51,319 bases of DNA from an uncultured Lachnospiraceae bacterium (GCA_947179245.1 CAMXBD010000003.1:1-51319), one strand, 5' to 3'. Positions 17,945 to 30,632 are shown, numbered from the stretch's first letter. A program made the numbers and translations. Notes: generated by a model not told the origin, from the letters alone.

Positions 17945-20509
17945 TTATCGTCTGCCACAACACTGCTTATATTTCTTACCCGAACCACACGGACACGGAT
18001 CGTTAGGGTATACCTTGGCTTCCATACGCTTTACGGGACCTTTCTGGAGCGTATCGTCCTTGTTTGTACCCGTCACCTTAGCAACCTGCTCTCTCTCCAC
18101 CTTCTGTTCGATACGGACATGGAAGAGCAGCCGAACCGTTTCTTCTTTAATGTTCTGTGTCATCTCGTCGAACATCTCATATCCGCTCATCTTGTATTCC
18201 ACCAGCGGATCTCTCTGTCCGTATGCCTGCAGTCCGGCGCCCTGACGCAGCTGATCCATATCATCAATGTGATCCATCCACTTTCTGTCGATCACCTTCA
18301 GCAGAATCACACGCTCTATCTCACGGATTGCTTCCGGTTCAGGGAACTCTGCCTCTTTGCTCTCATAAAGCTTCACCGCTTCTTCTTTCAGCTGTTGTTT
18401 CAAGCTGTTCTTCTTAGGCTTCAGCACACGGCTCGCCTTAAGCGGCTGCAACGGAATCGTAGGTAAAAGAAGCGTATTTAACTCATTGTAATCCCATTCA
18501 TCGAAATCCGTATCATCACCGATACAGATATCTACACAATTCTCCGTGATATCTGTAATCATCTTGTAGATGGCATCGCGCATGCTTTCGCCATTTAATA
18601 CGCGCCTTCTTTCCTCGTAGATGATCTCTCTCTGCTCGTTCATGACCTGATCGTATTCCAACAGGTTCTTTCTGATTCCGAAGTTGTTGTTCTCTATCTT
18701 CTTCTGCGCCGTTTCAATTGCTTTGGTTAACGCCTTATGCTCGATTTCCTGTCCTTCCGGTATACCTAAGGCATTAAACATGGTGATCATTCTGTCTGAG
18801 CCGAAAAGCCTCATCAGATCATCTTCCAGAGAGATATAGAACTTAGACTCACCCGGATCTCCCTGACGGCCGGAACGTCCACGAAGCTGATTGTCAATAC
18901 GTCTGGATTCATGACGCTCCGTACCGATAATCATCAGACCACCCGCCGCCCTTGCTTCTTCATCCAGCTTAATATCCGTACCACGGCCTGCCATGTTGGT
19001 AGCGATGGTCACTGCCCCGTGAATGCCTGCGTCAGCAACGATCTCCGCCTCCATCTCATGAAACTTCGCGTTCAGAACTTTATGCTCAATGCCATTCTTT
19101 TTCAAAAGACCGCTCAACTCTTCTGAGGCATCAATATTGATCGTGCCGACAAGTACCGGCTGCCCCTTGCTGTGAGCCTCTTTTACCGCTGCAACAATCG
19201 CACGCAGTTTCTCTTTTCTTGTCTTATATACGGCATCCTGCTGATCAACACGCGCTACAGGCTTATTGGTAGGAATCTCCACAACATCCATGCCATAGAT
19301 GTCACGGAACTCCTTCTCCTCCGTAAGCGCTGTACCTGTCATACCGGACTTTTTCTCAAATTTATTAAAGAAGTTCTGGAAAGTAATTGTAGCAAGCGTT
19401 TTACTCTCACGCTTCACTTTCACATGTTCTTTTGCCTCAATTGCCTGATGCAGACCGTCAGAATAACGGCGTCCCGGCATAATACGCCCGGTAAACTCAT
19501 CGACAATCAATACCTGATCATCTTTCACCACATAATCCTGATCCCGGAACATCAGATTGTGCGCACGCAGCGCTAAAATAATATTGTGCTGGATCTCCAG
19601 ATTCTCCGGATCCGCCAGATTCTCTATCTGGAAGAACCGCTCCACTTTGGCAACGCCCTGTGCCGTCAGATTAACTACTTTATCCTTCTCATTGACGATA
19701 AAGTCACCTGTCTCTTCACGTTCTACGCCCATGATGGCATCCATCTTCGACAACTCTTCCATGTCCTCGCCACGGGTCAGCTGTCTTGCAAGAATATCGC
19801 ACGCCTCATACAGTTTCGTAGACTTGCCGCTCTGACCGGAAATAATAAGCGGGGTACGCGCCTCATCGATAAGTACTGAGTCCACCTCATCGATAATGGC
19901 ATAATGCAGATCTCTGAGCACAAGCTGTTCCTTGTAAATGACCATATTGTCACGCAGATAATCAAAACCCAATTCATTATTGGTCACATAGGTGATATCG
20001 CAATTATATGCTTCCCTGCGCTCCTCGGACTTCATATCATTTAGGACAACGCCCACCTTTAAGCCAAGAAACTCATGCACCTGTCCCATCCACTCCGCGT
20101 CACGCTTCGCCAGATAATCATTGACGGTGACAACATGTACACCTTTCCCCTCCAATGCATTTAAATAAGCGGGCAAAAGACATGTCTGCGTCTTACCTTC
20201 ACCGGTCTTCATCTCGGCGATACGTCCCTGATGCAGAACAATGCCGCCAATCAACTGCACACGGTAATGCTCTGTATTCAGGATTCTTCTTGCTGCCTCT
20301 CTCACCGTGGCATATGCCTCCGGCAACAAGTCATCCAAAGTCTCCCCTTCTGTCAGTCTTTTCTTATAATCTTTTGTCTTATCGCGCAATTGCTCGTCCG
20401 ATAGCTCCATCATAGCCGGACGCAGATCCTCAATCTTCTTGACAAGACCTTCAATGCGTTTGATCTCTCTTTCACTGTGTGTTCCAAACACTTTCTGTAC
20501 AACACCCAT
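17945..20509 (-). CDS. secA: Preprotein translocase ATPase SecA
   Basis: [59 protein letters not shown]-terminal [22 protein letters not shown]. Start MGVVQKVFG preceded by gaggaag. Confidence 0.97.
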   Translation of the reverse strand: MGVVQKVFGTHSEREIKRIEGLVKKIEDLRPAMMELSDEQLRDKTKDYKKRLTEGETLDDLLPEAYATVREAARRILNTEHYRVQLIGGIVLHQGRIAEMKTGEGKTQTCLLPAYLNALEGKGVHVVTVNDYLAKRDAEWMGQVHEFLGLKVGVVLNDMKSEERREAYNCDITYVTNNELGFDYLRDNMVIYKEQLVLRDLHYAIIDEVDSVLIDEARTPLIISGQSGKSTKLYEACDILARQLTRGEDMEELSKMDAIMGVEREETGDFIVNEKDKVVNLTAQGVAKVERFFQIENLADPENLEIQHNIILALRAHNLMFRDQDYVVKDDQVLIVDEFTGRIMPGRRYSDGLHQAIEAKEHVKVKRESKTLATITFQNFFNKFEKKSGMTGTALTEEKEFRDIYGMDVVEIPTNKPVARVDQQDAVYKTRKEKLRAIVAAVKEAHSKGQPVLVGTINIDASEELSGLLKKNGIEHKVLNAKFHEMEAEIVADAGIHGAVTIATNMAGRGTDIKLDEEARAAGGLMIIGTERHESRRIDNQLRGRSGRQGDPGESKFYISLEDDLMRLFGSDRMITMFNALGIPEGQEIEHKALTKAIETAQKKIENNNFGIRKNLLEYDQVMNEQREIIYEERRRVLNGESMRDAIYKMITDITENCVDICIGDDTDFDEWDYNELNTLLLPTIPLQPLKASRVLKPKKNSLKQQLKEEAVKLYESKEAEFPEPEAIREIERVILLKVIDRKWMDHIDDMDQLRQGAGLQAYGQRDPLVEYKMSGYEMFDEMTQNIKEETVRLLFHVRIEQKVEREQVAKVTGTNKDDTLQKGPVKRMEAKVYPNDPCPCGSGKKYKQCCGRR

Positions 20510-20644
20510 GACTTCCTCGTTTCCGTGTATCGGATACATACTGTATCAGATACGCACTTGCTTTTTTCAAAAAGTCCCCTCATCATGTAACATAAAACAC
20601 CAACGTATATTTTATCAGATTTACAAGGCAAATTCAACTGAAAA

Positions 20645-20684
20645 AAAACGTCCGGCAAAGTATGTATCCTCTGCCGGACGTACT
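20645..20684 (-). terminator. Rho-independent terminator downstream of butyrate kinase
   Basis: Perfect stem cgtccggca...tgccggacg followed on the minus strand by an 8-T run. Confidence 0.85.
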
Positions 20685-20706
20685 TATATCATATATTATT
20701 ATCTGC

Positions 20707-21774
20707 TTAGTATACCATAGCCTTTTCTTCGCCATTCAATACACGCAAACCGCCCTGTACAAGCGCAAGCAGTTCATCCTCGCCCGGATATACCGTCATA
20801 GGTGCAATCCAGCCTGCCTGAGCCTTAAGACCTTCTACTACGACTTTGTCATAAGCGATGCCGCCAGTCACCACGATCTGATCTACTTTGCCTTCCAGAA
20901 CGCATGCCATAGAACCAATATCTTTAGATACCTGTCTGATGAACGCGTCGCGGACTTCCTTAGCCTTCGCATCGCCTTCTTCCACCATCTTGTCTACATC
21001 ACGCATATCGTTGGTGCCACAGTAAGCATTGAATCCGCCATTGCCACAAATTTTCTTATATACTTCCTTCTCGGTATACTGTCCTGAGAAACACATTTTA
21101 ATCAATGCACCACTGGGTACTGCGCCCGCCCTCTCAGGGGAGAAGGCTCCGTCACCGTCCAGTGCATTAAATACGTCTATGACCTGCCCCTGTCTGTGAG
21201 CGCCTACGGATACACCGCCGCCCATATGCACTACAATCAAATTCAGTGATGCGTAATCCTTACCCTGTTCCTTGGCGTAACGTTTTGCTACCGCCTTCTG
21301 GTTTAGCGCATGGAACACACTCGTTCTTGGGAGTTCCGGAACACCTGAATAGCGGGAAATCGGTTCTAATTCATCCACTACGACGGGATCTACAATATAG
21401 GAAGGAACCCCGACAGAATCCCCTATCTCTCTTGCCAGAATACCGCCTAAATTGGAAGCGTGCTGTCCTTGTTTACCAATTTTCAAATCTTCTAACAGAT
21501 CATCACTGACCGCATATGTTCCACCCGGAATAGGTTTCAGCATACCGCCGCGTCCAACTACCATATTCAGAGAATTGATATCAAAATCTTTTTCCTTTAA
21601 CAGATTCACAATAATGTTCTTACGGAAATCTTTCTGATCCACAATAGACGCATACTGCGCAATCTCCTCTGTCGAGTGTCTCAAAGTCTCCTCAAAGAGG
21701 AGAGTTTCATCCTCAAATACACCAATCTTGGTAGATGTAGAACCCGGATTAATTATTAAACTTTTAACTGCCAT
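20707..21774 (-). CDS. buk: Butyrate kinase
   Basis: Acetokinase-family motifs: [49 protein letters not shown]. Confidence 0.95.
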   Translation of the reverse strand: MAVKSLIINPGSTSTKIGVFEDETLLFEETLRHSTEEIAQYASIVDQKDFRKNIIVNLLKEKDFDINSLNMVVGRGGMLKPIPGGTYAVSDDLLEDLKIGKQGQHASNLGGILAREIGDSVGVPSYIVDPVVVDELEPISRYSGVPELPRTSVFHALNQKAVAKRYAKEQGKDYASLNLIVVHMGGGVSVGAHRQGQVIDVFNALDGDGAFSPERAGAVPSGALIKMCFSGQYTEKEVYKKICGNGGFNAYCGTNDMRDVDKMVEEGDAKAKEVRDAFIRQVSKDIGSMACVLEGKVDQIVVTGGIAYDKVVVEGLKAQAGWIAPMTVYPGEDELLALVQGGLRVLNGEEKAMVY

Positions 21775-21855
21775 GTTGTTTTACCTCCTGTCCGAATCAT
21801 AATATCATTTTATATTACCTGCCGCTTTATTACTGCATGACCACATGTTTTCCTG

Positions 21856-22776
21856 CTAATTCATCTTAGCCATTGCACCCGCCATAACTGCACCGAGTGC
21901 AAGCGAATTTACCTTGGTCTCGAAGTCATCGGAACGGGAAGTCAGAATAACGGGAGCCTTCGTACCCGTAAGAATATTGCCGTTCTTAACCTTTGCCGTA
22001 TGTACAAGACACTTATATACCAGATTACCCGCGTGGATATCAGGGAAAAGAAGCACGTCAGCATCACCCACAATCTTTCTGCCCTCAGCACCCTTATGTT
22101 TAGCTGCCTCTGGATCGATAGCAAGGTCTAAAGAGAGCGGTCCGTCTACGACACAGCCTGTGATCTTGCCTTCCTCACACATCTTAGTGAGTTCGTCCGC
22201 ATCAACGGTAACCGGCATCTTGGGATTTACCACTTCTACCGCCGCAAGAGGAGCCACCTTAGGATTCGGAATGCCGCATGCATGGCAGACATCCACAGTA
22301 TTCTCGATAATATGTACCTTATCTTCCAATGTAGGATATGTCATAAATGCAACGTCAGATAAGAACAGAAGATGATCGATTCCTTCCACTTCAAATACAC
22401 ACACGTGGGACAATGCCTTGCCGGTTCTCAATCCTACTTCTTTATCCAGCACGCTCTTTAAGAAGGATTTCGTGTCTATCAAGCCTTTCATATACATATC
22501 TGCTTTGCCTTGATGCACCAGCTCAACAGCTTTCAGCGCTGCCGTGTAATCATCTTTCTCATCAATAATCTCAAAACCGCTTATGTCAACATTGTCAGCG
22601 GCGGCTACTTCCTTGATCTTATCCTCATCGCCAACCAGAATTGCTTCTGCAATATTGCGCTCTTTCGCCGCAACTACCGCTTCCAGCACGGCGCTGTCCT
22701 GTGCAACTGCAACTGCAACTTTCTTGATACTACACTCAGATACTTTAGATAACAGATCATCAAAACTCTTACTCAT
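21856..22776 (-). CDS. ptb: Phosphate butyryltransferase
   Basis: Phosphotransacylase-family ORF immediately upstream of buk: EAILVGDEDKIKEVA, MKGLIDTKSFLKSVLDKEVGLRTGKALSHV, VGDADVLLFPDIHAGNLVYK. Confidence 0.94.
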   Translation of the reverse strand: MSKSFDDLLSKVSECSIKKVAVAVAQDSAVLEAVVAAKERNIAEAILVGDEDKIKEVAAADNVDISGFEIIDEKDDYTAALKAVELVHQGKADMYMKGLIDTKSFLKSVLDKEVGLRTGKALSHVCVFEVEGIDHLLFLSDVAFMTYPTLEDKVHIIENTVDVCHACGIPNPKVAPLAAVEVVNPKMPVTVDADELTKMCEEGKITGCVVDGPLSLDLAIDPEAAKHKGAEGRKIVGDADVLLFPDIHAGNLVYKCLVHTAKVKNGNILTGTKAPVILTSRSDDFETKVNSLALGAVMAGAMAKMN

Positions 22777-22958
22777 TTTACCATTCCACTCCTTTGTTTT
22801 GTTGTCTTAATATCCGATGCAACATCCTCTGATATTCTCATGCTGCATCAATCATACGCAGGATTTCACTACAGTAAACCCATCGTTAAAATAATAACAC
22901 TATCAACTGAAAAAATCAATTTATATGTGGATTTTATGCGGTTTATCTCATTATAACA

Positions 22959-23002
22959 GAACAAGTGCAGTTTCCATTTAACAATAGAATCTGCACCTGT
23001 TC
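22959..23002 (-). terminator. Putative hairpin/terminator downstream of the 56-aa ORF
   Basis: Inverted repeat gaacaagtgcag...ctgcacctgttc (one G-U-compatible mismatch); T-tract is weak. Confidence 0.45.
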
Positions 23003-23021
23003 CTGCGTATTAACTATAAAG

Positions 23022-23192
23022 TCATTTTTTAATATCAAGTTCACTCGTAACAATACCAAAAGACTCAAGTTTCGCTTTTACCAGTGTTAACTGGTAATCA
23101 AGTTCCCTTTCAGCATCGTCAGCATTTTTGATGCGCTGTAAGTTTGAATAAGTATCAATTAAATTATTGATCATTTCTTTATCGCTAGGCAT
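23022..23192 (-). CDS. Small 56-aa protein, uncharacterised
   Basis: ATG ORF MPSDKEMINNLIDTYSNLQRIKNADDAERELDYQLTLVKAKLESFGIVTSELDIKK with strong RBS GGGAGGTG; below the size cutoff of the supplied ORF track. Confidence 0.7.
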   Translation of the reverse strand: MPSDKEMINNLIDTYSNLQRIKNADDAERELDYQLTLVKAKLESFGIVTSELDIKK

Positions 23193-23383
23193 ACTATTCA
23201 CCTCCCAAATAAAAAATCGAACAAGTACAATTACGAAATTCGCTTCGCGAACTCGAAAGAACGGAACAATTTCCTATTATATAAAATAAGAACTTGTTTA
23301 TTATGAGTTATTATATCATGGCATATATTTAAAGTCTATTTATTTGTCTTACCCTTATTTTAATCACGACATTCATCGCACTT

Positions 23384-24565
23384 TTAATGATGGAACAGCC
23401 GTATCCCCGTAAAGCACATCGTCATGCCGTATTTATTACATGTTTCAATCACGTTATCATCCCGCACGGAACCGCCCGGCTGTGCCACATACTTCACGCC
23501 GCTTCTGTGGGCGCGCTCAATATTGTCGCCGAAGGGGAAGAATGCATCGGAACCCAATGCCACATCATTCATCTGATCCAGCCATGCACGCTTCTCTTCA
23601 CTCGTGAACACTTCCGGTTTCACCTTGAAAATCTTCTGCCATGCGCCATCCGCCAGAACATCCATGTAGTCCTCGCCAATGTATAAATCGATGGAATTGT
23701 CTCTGTCCGCACGTCCGATCCCTTCTACAAACTGCAGTCCAAGCACCTTCGGAGACTGACGAAGGAACCAGTTATCCGCCTTGGAGCCTGCCAGTCTGGT
23801 ACAGTGGATGCGGGACTGCTGCCCGGCACCGATACCGATTGCCTGTCCACCCTTTACATAGCACACGGAATTAGACTGTGTATATTTCAAGGTAATCATA
23901 GCGATTGCCAGATCGATTTTCGCCTGCTCCGGCATATCTTTGGACTCTGTCACGATATGATTGAAAAATTCGTCGTCAATTTTTAACTCATTTCTGCCCT
24001 GCTCGAAACTGATGCCATATACCTGCTTCACCTCGACAGGTGCGGGTACATAATTCTCATCGATTTCAATCACATTGTATCCGCCCTTCTTCTTCGCTCT
24101 TAGAATCTCCAACGCTTCCGGCTCATATCCCGGCGCAATCACGCCGTCGGACACCTCTCTCTTAATGATCTTGGCAGTTGCCACATCACAGACATCGGAC
24201 AACGAAATAAAATCGCCAAAAGAACTCATTCTGTCTGCGCCTCTTGCTCTCGCGTATGCATTGGCGAGCGGCGTAAACTCCATATCCAGATCATCCACCC
24301 AGTAGATCTTCTTCTCCACCTCTGTAAGCGGCAGACCTACCGCCGCGCCTGCAGGCGAAACATGTTTAAAAGAAGTTGCCGCAGGAAGCCCAGTCGCCTT
24401 CTTTAGCTCTTTCACTAACTGCCATCCGTTAAAAGCATCCAGAAAATTAATATATCCCGGTCTGCCGTTCAACACCTTGATCGGCAGTTCACTGCCATCC
24501 GCCATATAAATACGCGACGGTTTCTGATTCGGGTTACATCCATATTTCAGTTCTAATTCGTTCAT
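23384..24565 (-). CDS. Standalone phosphoribosylaminoimidazolecarboxamide (AICAR) formyltransferase, PurH C-domain type
   Basis: LKYGCNPNQKPSRIYM, AATSFKHVSPAGAAVGLPL, SNSVCYVKGGQAIGIGAGQQSRIHCTRLAG; no N-terminal MGS-like IMPCH domain. Confidence 0.93.
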   Translation of the reverse strand: MNELELKYGCNPNQKPSRIYMADGSELPIKVLNGRPGYINFLDAFNGWQLVKELKKATGLPAATSFKHVSPAGAAVGLPLTEVEKKIYWVDDLDMEFTPLANAYARARGADRMSSFGDFISLSDVCDVATAKIIKREVSDGVIAPGYEPEALEILRAKKKGGYNVIEIDENYVPAPVEVKQVYGISFEQGRNELKIDDEFFNHIVTESKDMPEQAKIDLAIAMITLKYTQSNSVCYVKGGQAIGIGAGQQSRIHCTRLAGSKADNWFLRQSPKVLGLQFVEGIGRADRDNSIDLYIGEDYMDVLADGAWQKIFKVKPEVFTSEEKRAWLDQMNDVALGSDAFFPFGDNIERAHRSGVKYVAQPGGSVRDDNVIETCNKYGMTMCFTGIRLFHH

Positions 24566-24609
24566 GTTGTTATCCTTTCGATATTAATTTGTGACATTTC
24601 GATATATGA

Positions 24610-24762
24610 GCTCAGATGAGAGTTGAATTCTAAAGGAGCCCCTTAAAAAGCGTCAGCACTTAGCGAGGTCATAAGCTGCTTTGCAGCGCAACGAGCTTAG
24701 TGTCTGTTACGCTTTTTACGGAGCGAAAGCGCGGCGACGTAGAAATCAACTCTTGTCTGAGC
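24610..24762. repeat. 153-bp imperfect palindromic element between the two late purine genes
   Basis: Outer arms gctcagatgagagttgaattcta / tagaaatcaactcttgtctgagc; inner arms aaaaagcgtcagcacttagc / gcttagtgtctgttacgcttttt; apex gctgctttgcagc. Confidence 0.7.
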
Positions 24763-24773
24763 GCATTATTTAA

Positions 24774-25487
24774 TTATTGATTTTTGTTTACAATTCTTGT
24801 CTCATATTTCCCGCTCTCGATTTCAATAAAGCGGACAAACAACGACACCTTGTTCTCTTCGTTCAGATTTTCCCATATCGTCTTCGTAAAACTATCGATG
24901 TCTCCCTCGACACTTACCAGTACAGGCTCGCCCTCAAAACTCGGAAGCGGATTGCCGTCGCCCATATATGTATGGATAAAATGTCCATCGCCTGCTGCCG
25001 GATTCTCGTAGGCAAAAGTATAGCGGTTGCAGGAAGACGGATCGCCGTTATTACTTTTCAGAATAGACATCGCATAATTGTATCTGCCGTTCTCCAGATG
25101 CATAATACCTGAAATGCGGGGTGTATAGTTAGGCGCATCTGGCTCGAACTCTCTTGTACGCAGCGCCTGTTCAAAAGTCTGCTGCTTATCCATCAGATCA
25201 TAGATGGTGTCTGTCTGGTCGCCGTTGGTCACAATCGTCTTATTGCCAAGAACTCTGACCGGCGCATAGATAATCAAACTGGGGTCTTCCAGTTTGGAAG
25301 GATCAAATGCCTGCGTCCGAATACCCTCTCCGTCTTCCACAAAAACACGATTTCTGCTGTTAGAACTTCTTCCCATAATAAAATAAGCTGTTACCGCATA
25401 TTTACCATCCGCCGATTTACCGATCACGATACCTCTGCCGGGATATGAATTACCCGCAAGTTCCTGCGCTAAATTCTTTTTCTCCAT
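24774..25487 (-). CDS. PurO-type IMP cyclohydrolase
   Basis: NSYPGRGIVIGKSADGKYAVTAYFIMGRSSNSRNRVFV, typical of the IMP_cyclohyd (archaeal PurO-like) family. Start MEKKNLAQ chosen. Confidence 0.85.
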   Translation of the reverse strand: MEKKNLAQELAGNSYPGRGIVIGKSADGKYAVTAYFIMGRSSNSRNRVFVEDGEGIRTQAFDPSKLEDPSLIIYAPVRVLGNKTIVTNGDQTDTIYDLMDKQQTFEQALRTREFEPDAPNYTPRISGIMHLENGRYNYAMSILKSNNGDPSSCNRYTFAYENPAAGDGHFIHTYMGDGNPLPSFEGEPVLVSVEGDIDSFTKTIWENLNEENKVSLFVRFIEIESGKYETRIVNKNQ

Positions 25488-25540
25488 ATTCTCCTCCTCA
25501 TTTCTGTGTATTTCACGCAATTTGTCTTTATATATATAGT

Positions 25541-28276
25541 TTATCCTTTAGGCTTGTTGGAAGAATTACTGGCTCTTCCTTGTTTACGTTTTCCTGCCGG
25601 CTTCTTTTTGTTTTGCGTTTTACTGCCAGACATATTTTGGCTGCCCGTCTTTACGTATTTCTTCTCAAACTCTGACGCCGGCATGGGTTTGTCGAAATAA
25701 TACCCCTGTATCATTCTGACCTTCATACCCTCCAGCACTTTATATTGTTGTTTTGTCTCGATACCTTCCACGCAGATGGAAACGCCGATAGCATCCGCCA
25801 GATCAGAAACCATTTTAATAAAAGATTTGGAATAAGTATCTTCTGCCAGATCCCTGACAAAACTCTGATCCACTTTAATCACATCAAATGGCAGTTCCCT
25901 GATATGCCCTAAAGACGAATAACCGGTACCAAAATCATCCAGCGCGATCCGCACGCCCAGCTCCTTGATCTGCCCAAGTATCTGCTTCATTTTTTCTAAA
26001 TCATTGATCGCCAGTCCCTCTGTTACCTCCAAAGTCAGGTTCCGTGGATTAATCCCGCTTTCCTTGACGATGTCCGCTATGGTTTGCACGATATCCTGCT
26101 GTAAAAGCTGCACCACCGATAGATTTACATTCACTTTATAGCTCGGATGGCCGTTGTCATTCCAGCTCTTGCACGCCTCACATGCCTGTTTCAACACATA
26201 GCTTCCAATCGGGTTGATCAGTCCCAGATATTCGGCAAGCGGAATAAAATCTGCCGGAGACATAAATCCCATCTCCACACTGTTCCAGCGGATCAGCGCC
26301 TCTGCTCCGGTGCATATATTGTTCTCCTGAATATCGATGATCGGCTGATAATACACTTCAAACTCTTTATATCCGTCGAGTGCCGCGTCGCGCATATTCT
26401 TTTCCATATCAAGGCGCTTATCGGAATCGCTCTTAATATTGTTGTTATAAACTGCGGAACGATTTTTGCCGGACTTCTTCGCCTCGTACATGGCAATGTC
26501 CGCTTTCCTGATCAGCTCCTGTACGCCTTCGCCCTCTGCCGGATAATACACGATGCCCATGCTCATCGTACAGTAATAATCCGCATTTTTTAAAAACCAC
26601 GGTCTGCCGAAAACCGCCTTGACATCCTCTATAATCTGATCGAGTTTCCCATATTGGTCAGGGGACACTATAACGACAAACTCATCCCCGCCCATACGAT
26701 AGCAGGAATGCTGGATACCTTCTACCTTCCTCATACCGTTGGCAATAGATTTCAACAGCACATCTCCGTATTGGTGTCCGAGGCTGTCATTGATGTGTTT
26801 AAAATCATCCAGATCCAGATAAAGTACCGCGCCTTCTCCGCCCTCGCTCTTAGCATCATCTACATACTTAGCCAGATCGCGTTCACAGCACAATCTGTTG
26901 AAGAGACCGGTCAGGAAATCTGTATACGCCTGTCTTTCTATCTTCTTCTGATACATCTTCTTCTCTGTCACATCATAGAGTGAACACATGAATCCCTCTC
27001 TGCCATCCACCCATTTGATGTTCTTATAAAAAACATCATACCAACAGCCTTTATCCTCCGCAAAAACTTCTATGCTGCCCTCCTTCCCGTCCTCAGGTAT
27101 GCTGTTCTCAAAAATAGCTGCTAACGTATTTCGTTCCAGCTCATCCCGAAAATAATTTCTTAAGCATCTGTTGGCAAACAAGATATTGCCGCTTTCTTTA
27201 TCCCTTACATAGATTGAGCTGCCTACATTATTCAGTACTTCTTCCAGCGCCGCATATGACTCCGCCAGTGAATTTTTCTGAATCCTCTTCATTATGATGC
27301 TCTGCAGCACCTTCACGGAATCATTTAGAAACTTAATCTCTTCCACGTCCCAATTACGTGAAACACGCTTCATAATAAAACATGCATACATGCCGATGCG
27401 TTCTTTCAAAACAATCGGAAAAGCGGCAAGCGCCTTGATGCCATCCTTATCTAAATCTTCCTCGTAACCTTCCCTGCCTGAAGAATCGGAAAGCACCAGC
27501 GGCTTCTCACGATACAGATAGGACGGACGCGGCTGGTTTCTCGTCTGGTCATAGACGGAAACCACACCGTCATTGTGCCACCCGGCAATCACATCCATAT
27601 TGTCCGCATCCACTCCGTCTATAGAACATAAATAAGCACAATCAATCTTTACAAAGCCACCCACAGCCGCAAGAATACCTGCCATAACGCTCTCTATGGG
27701 CGCATCACTGTCCAACATCTGCACGATCTGCGTAGTAACGGCTGTCCGCTTCAGCGCTTCTTCCATCTCATTTCTGGAACTGCGGATTCTAAGGTTCTCT
27801 GCCTTTGCCTCCTGCATCGAAAGCTTATCACATACCATATGTCTGCTTATTCCGCGCAGTAAGTCCAGCGCCTTGTTAAATCTCCACTCCGTCGTCTGAT
27901 AACGAAAGTTCTGTGCAAACTCTTTGCCTTCCTGCGATTCCACATCGGATAAGACGGCACATACCATCCATGCCAAGACTGTCTGCCCATCTTCCTTGAT
28001 ACAGACCACGGCATACTTCAATGCATCATTCCCAGTCTCTTCTATCGCCTGATCTTCCAGACTGCTCTCCGATACTCTGTGAAAAAGAGAGAGCATTTTC
28101 TCTCTGGACACCTGCTGTATCAATGCCGCTTTGTCCTGTTCATCTCCTGACATTTCTGTCATATCTATGCCGTTATCGTCTATGCAGAATGCATAAACTC
28201 CTGCTGTCATGCAAAATTCATTCTGTAACTGCTGTAGTTGTTCCCGGTCTAAAATTGCATGGTATAAACCGTCCAT
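25541..28276 (-). CDS. GGDEF-EAL bifunctional diguanylate cyclase/phosphodiesterase with PocR-like/GAF/PAS sensory region
   Basis: YRMGGDEFVVIVS; TGAEALIRWNSVEMGFMSPADFIPLAE; N-terminal sensory domains. Confidence 0.94.
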   Translation of the reverse strand: MDGLYHAILDREQLQQLQNEFCMTAGVYAFCIDDNGIDMTEMSGDEQDKAALIQQVSREKMLSLFHRVSESSLEDQAIEETGNDALKYAVVCIKEDGQTVLAWMVCAVLSDVESQEGKEFAQNFRYQTTEWRFNKALDLLRGISRHMVCDKLSMQEAKAENLRIRSSRNEMEEALKRTAVTTQIVQMLDSDAPIESVMAGILAAVGGFVKIDCAYLCSIDGVDADNMDVIAGWHNDGVVSVYDQTRNQPRPSYLYREKPLVLSDSSGREGYEEDLDKDGIKALAAFPIVLKERIGMYACFIMKRVSRNWDVEEIKFLNDSVKVLQSIIMKRIQKNSLAESYAALEEVLNNVGSSIYVRDKESGNILFANRCLRNYFRDELERNTLAAIFENSIPEDGKEGSIEVFAEDKGCWYDVFYKNIKWVDGREGFMCSLYDVTEKKMYQKKIERQAYTDFLTGLFNRLCCERDLAKYVDDAKSEGGEGAVLYLDLDDFKHINDSLGHQYGDVLLKSIANGMRKVEGIQHSCYRMGGDEFVVIVSPDQYGKLDQIIEDVKAVFGRPWFLKNADYYCTMSMGIVYYPAEGEGVQELIRKADIAMYEAKKSGKNRSAVYNNNIKSDSDKRLDMEKNMRDAALDGYKEFEVYYQPIIDIQENNICTGAEALIRWNSVEMGFMSPADFIPLAEYLGLINPIGSYVLKQACEACKSWNDNGHPSYKVNVNLSVVQLLQQDIVQTIADIVKESGINPRNLTLEVTEGLAINDLEKMKQILGQIKELGVRIALDDFGTGYSSLGHIRELPFDVIKVDQSFVRDLAEDTYSKSFIKMVSDLADAIGVSICVEGIETKQQYKVLEGMKVRMIQGYYFDKPMPASEFEKKYVKTGSQNMSGSKTQNKKKPAGKRKQGRASNSSNKPKG

Positions 28277-28349
28277 TTAAAATTTCCCCTTTTGTATCTT
28301 ATCGCACAGCTTTCCATCCATGCTCTAATCACAATCCGTCCGTATACTT

Positions 28350-29834
<1,485 letters not shown>

Positions 29835-29844
29835 TTATATGTAA

Positions 29845-29878
29845 AGAATACTGCCAGTTAAATAACTGACAGTATCAC
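29845..29878 (-). terminator. Putative terminator
   Basis: Hairpin atactgccagtt-aaat-aactgacagtat just 3' of the 29899..30393 gene. Confidence 0.55.
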
Positions 29879-29898
29879 TTTTCACCCGGTACTATTCT

Positions 29899-30393
29899 TT
29901 AATCCGTAAACACCTTGCGCGGCGCAATACTCTGGACAGCCTTAATCATTTCCACATTCGGTTCCAGAATGATCTTAGTATTGCCGTTCCAAACCATCAT
30001 GTATCTTCTCTCCGGCTGCGCAGCAATGCCCGAACTGTAATCCAATGTCTTGAGCTCACGGTTCTTGTAAGAATCCAGTCTGTGGGAATTAAGCGGCGCA
30101 AAAATCTCCATCTGCTCTATTGCAAATGTCCCTGCTTTCTTTCTCTTGCTCTTCGCCATGACCTTATCGACGCTGATCTCTTTGTCCAGATACAAATACT
30201 CATATTCTACATTCGCATTCATAGTGGCGAAATATGCACCCACGCCCGTAACAATTGCCACCAGCAATCCCGGAATAAACACAACCCCAATCACTACAAA
30301 GACAACCGTCAGCATAATCAACAGCATTTTCAAAAAAGACAGGATTGCTGAGGGTTTTCTGGCTACCAGACATTCTACATATGTCTCACTCAT
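29899..30393 (-). CDS. Conserved hypothetical membrane protein (possibly DUF6106-like)
   Basis: MSETYVECLVARKPSAILSFLKMLLIMLTVVFVVIGVVFI with TM segment and PH-like C-terminus. Start chosen at MSETYV. Confidence 0.65.
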   Translation of the reverse strand: MSETYVECLVARKPSAILSFLKMLLIMLTVVFVVIGVVFIPGLLVAIVTGVGAYFATMNANVEYEYLYLDKEISVDKVMAKSKRKKAGTFAIEQMEIFAPLNSHRLDSYKNRELKTLDYSSGIAAQPERRYMMVWNGNTKIILEPNVEMIKAVQSIAPRKVFTD

Positions 30394-30599
30394 ATTTCCT
30401 CCGTTCCGAAGCATCCGGCTTGTCTCCCGGTGCTTCATAGGTTTCTATTACTTCATCTGTCTGCCACATTCGTGTGTCAAAGACAGTCCCTCACGAAAAT
30501 ATAGGACTATCATATAACAAATTGGGGAAAGTTGCAAGTGGTGGGAGAGCCGCTGGTGAGTATTTTTATTCGGAAAAAACTTCAACAGTTTGTTTCCCT

Positions 30600-30632
30600 A
30601 AAAGAGACACTGCTAAACGCGGTGTCTCTTCC
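30600..30632 (-). terminator. Rho-independent terminator
   Basis: agagacac-(tgctaaacgcg)-gtgtctct stem with minus-strand T tract, downstream of the 30662..31027 ORF. Confidence 0.7.

Noticed and set aside
21914-22375. 153-aa plus-strand ORF
   Set aside because: Fully antisense to ptb, which is clearly the real gene.
23219-23300. Possible LexA/SOS operator (GAAC...GTTC) near the 56-aa ORF
   Set aside because: The GAAC and GTT half-sites do not have the spacing of a Firmicutes LexA box.
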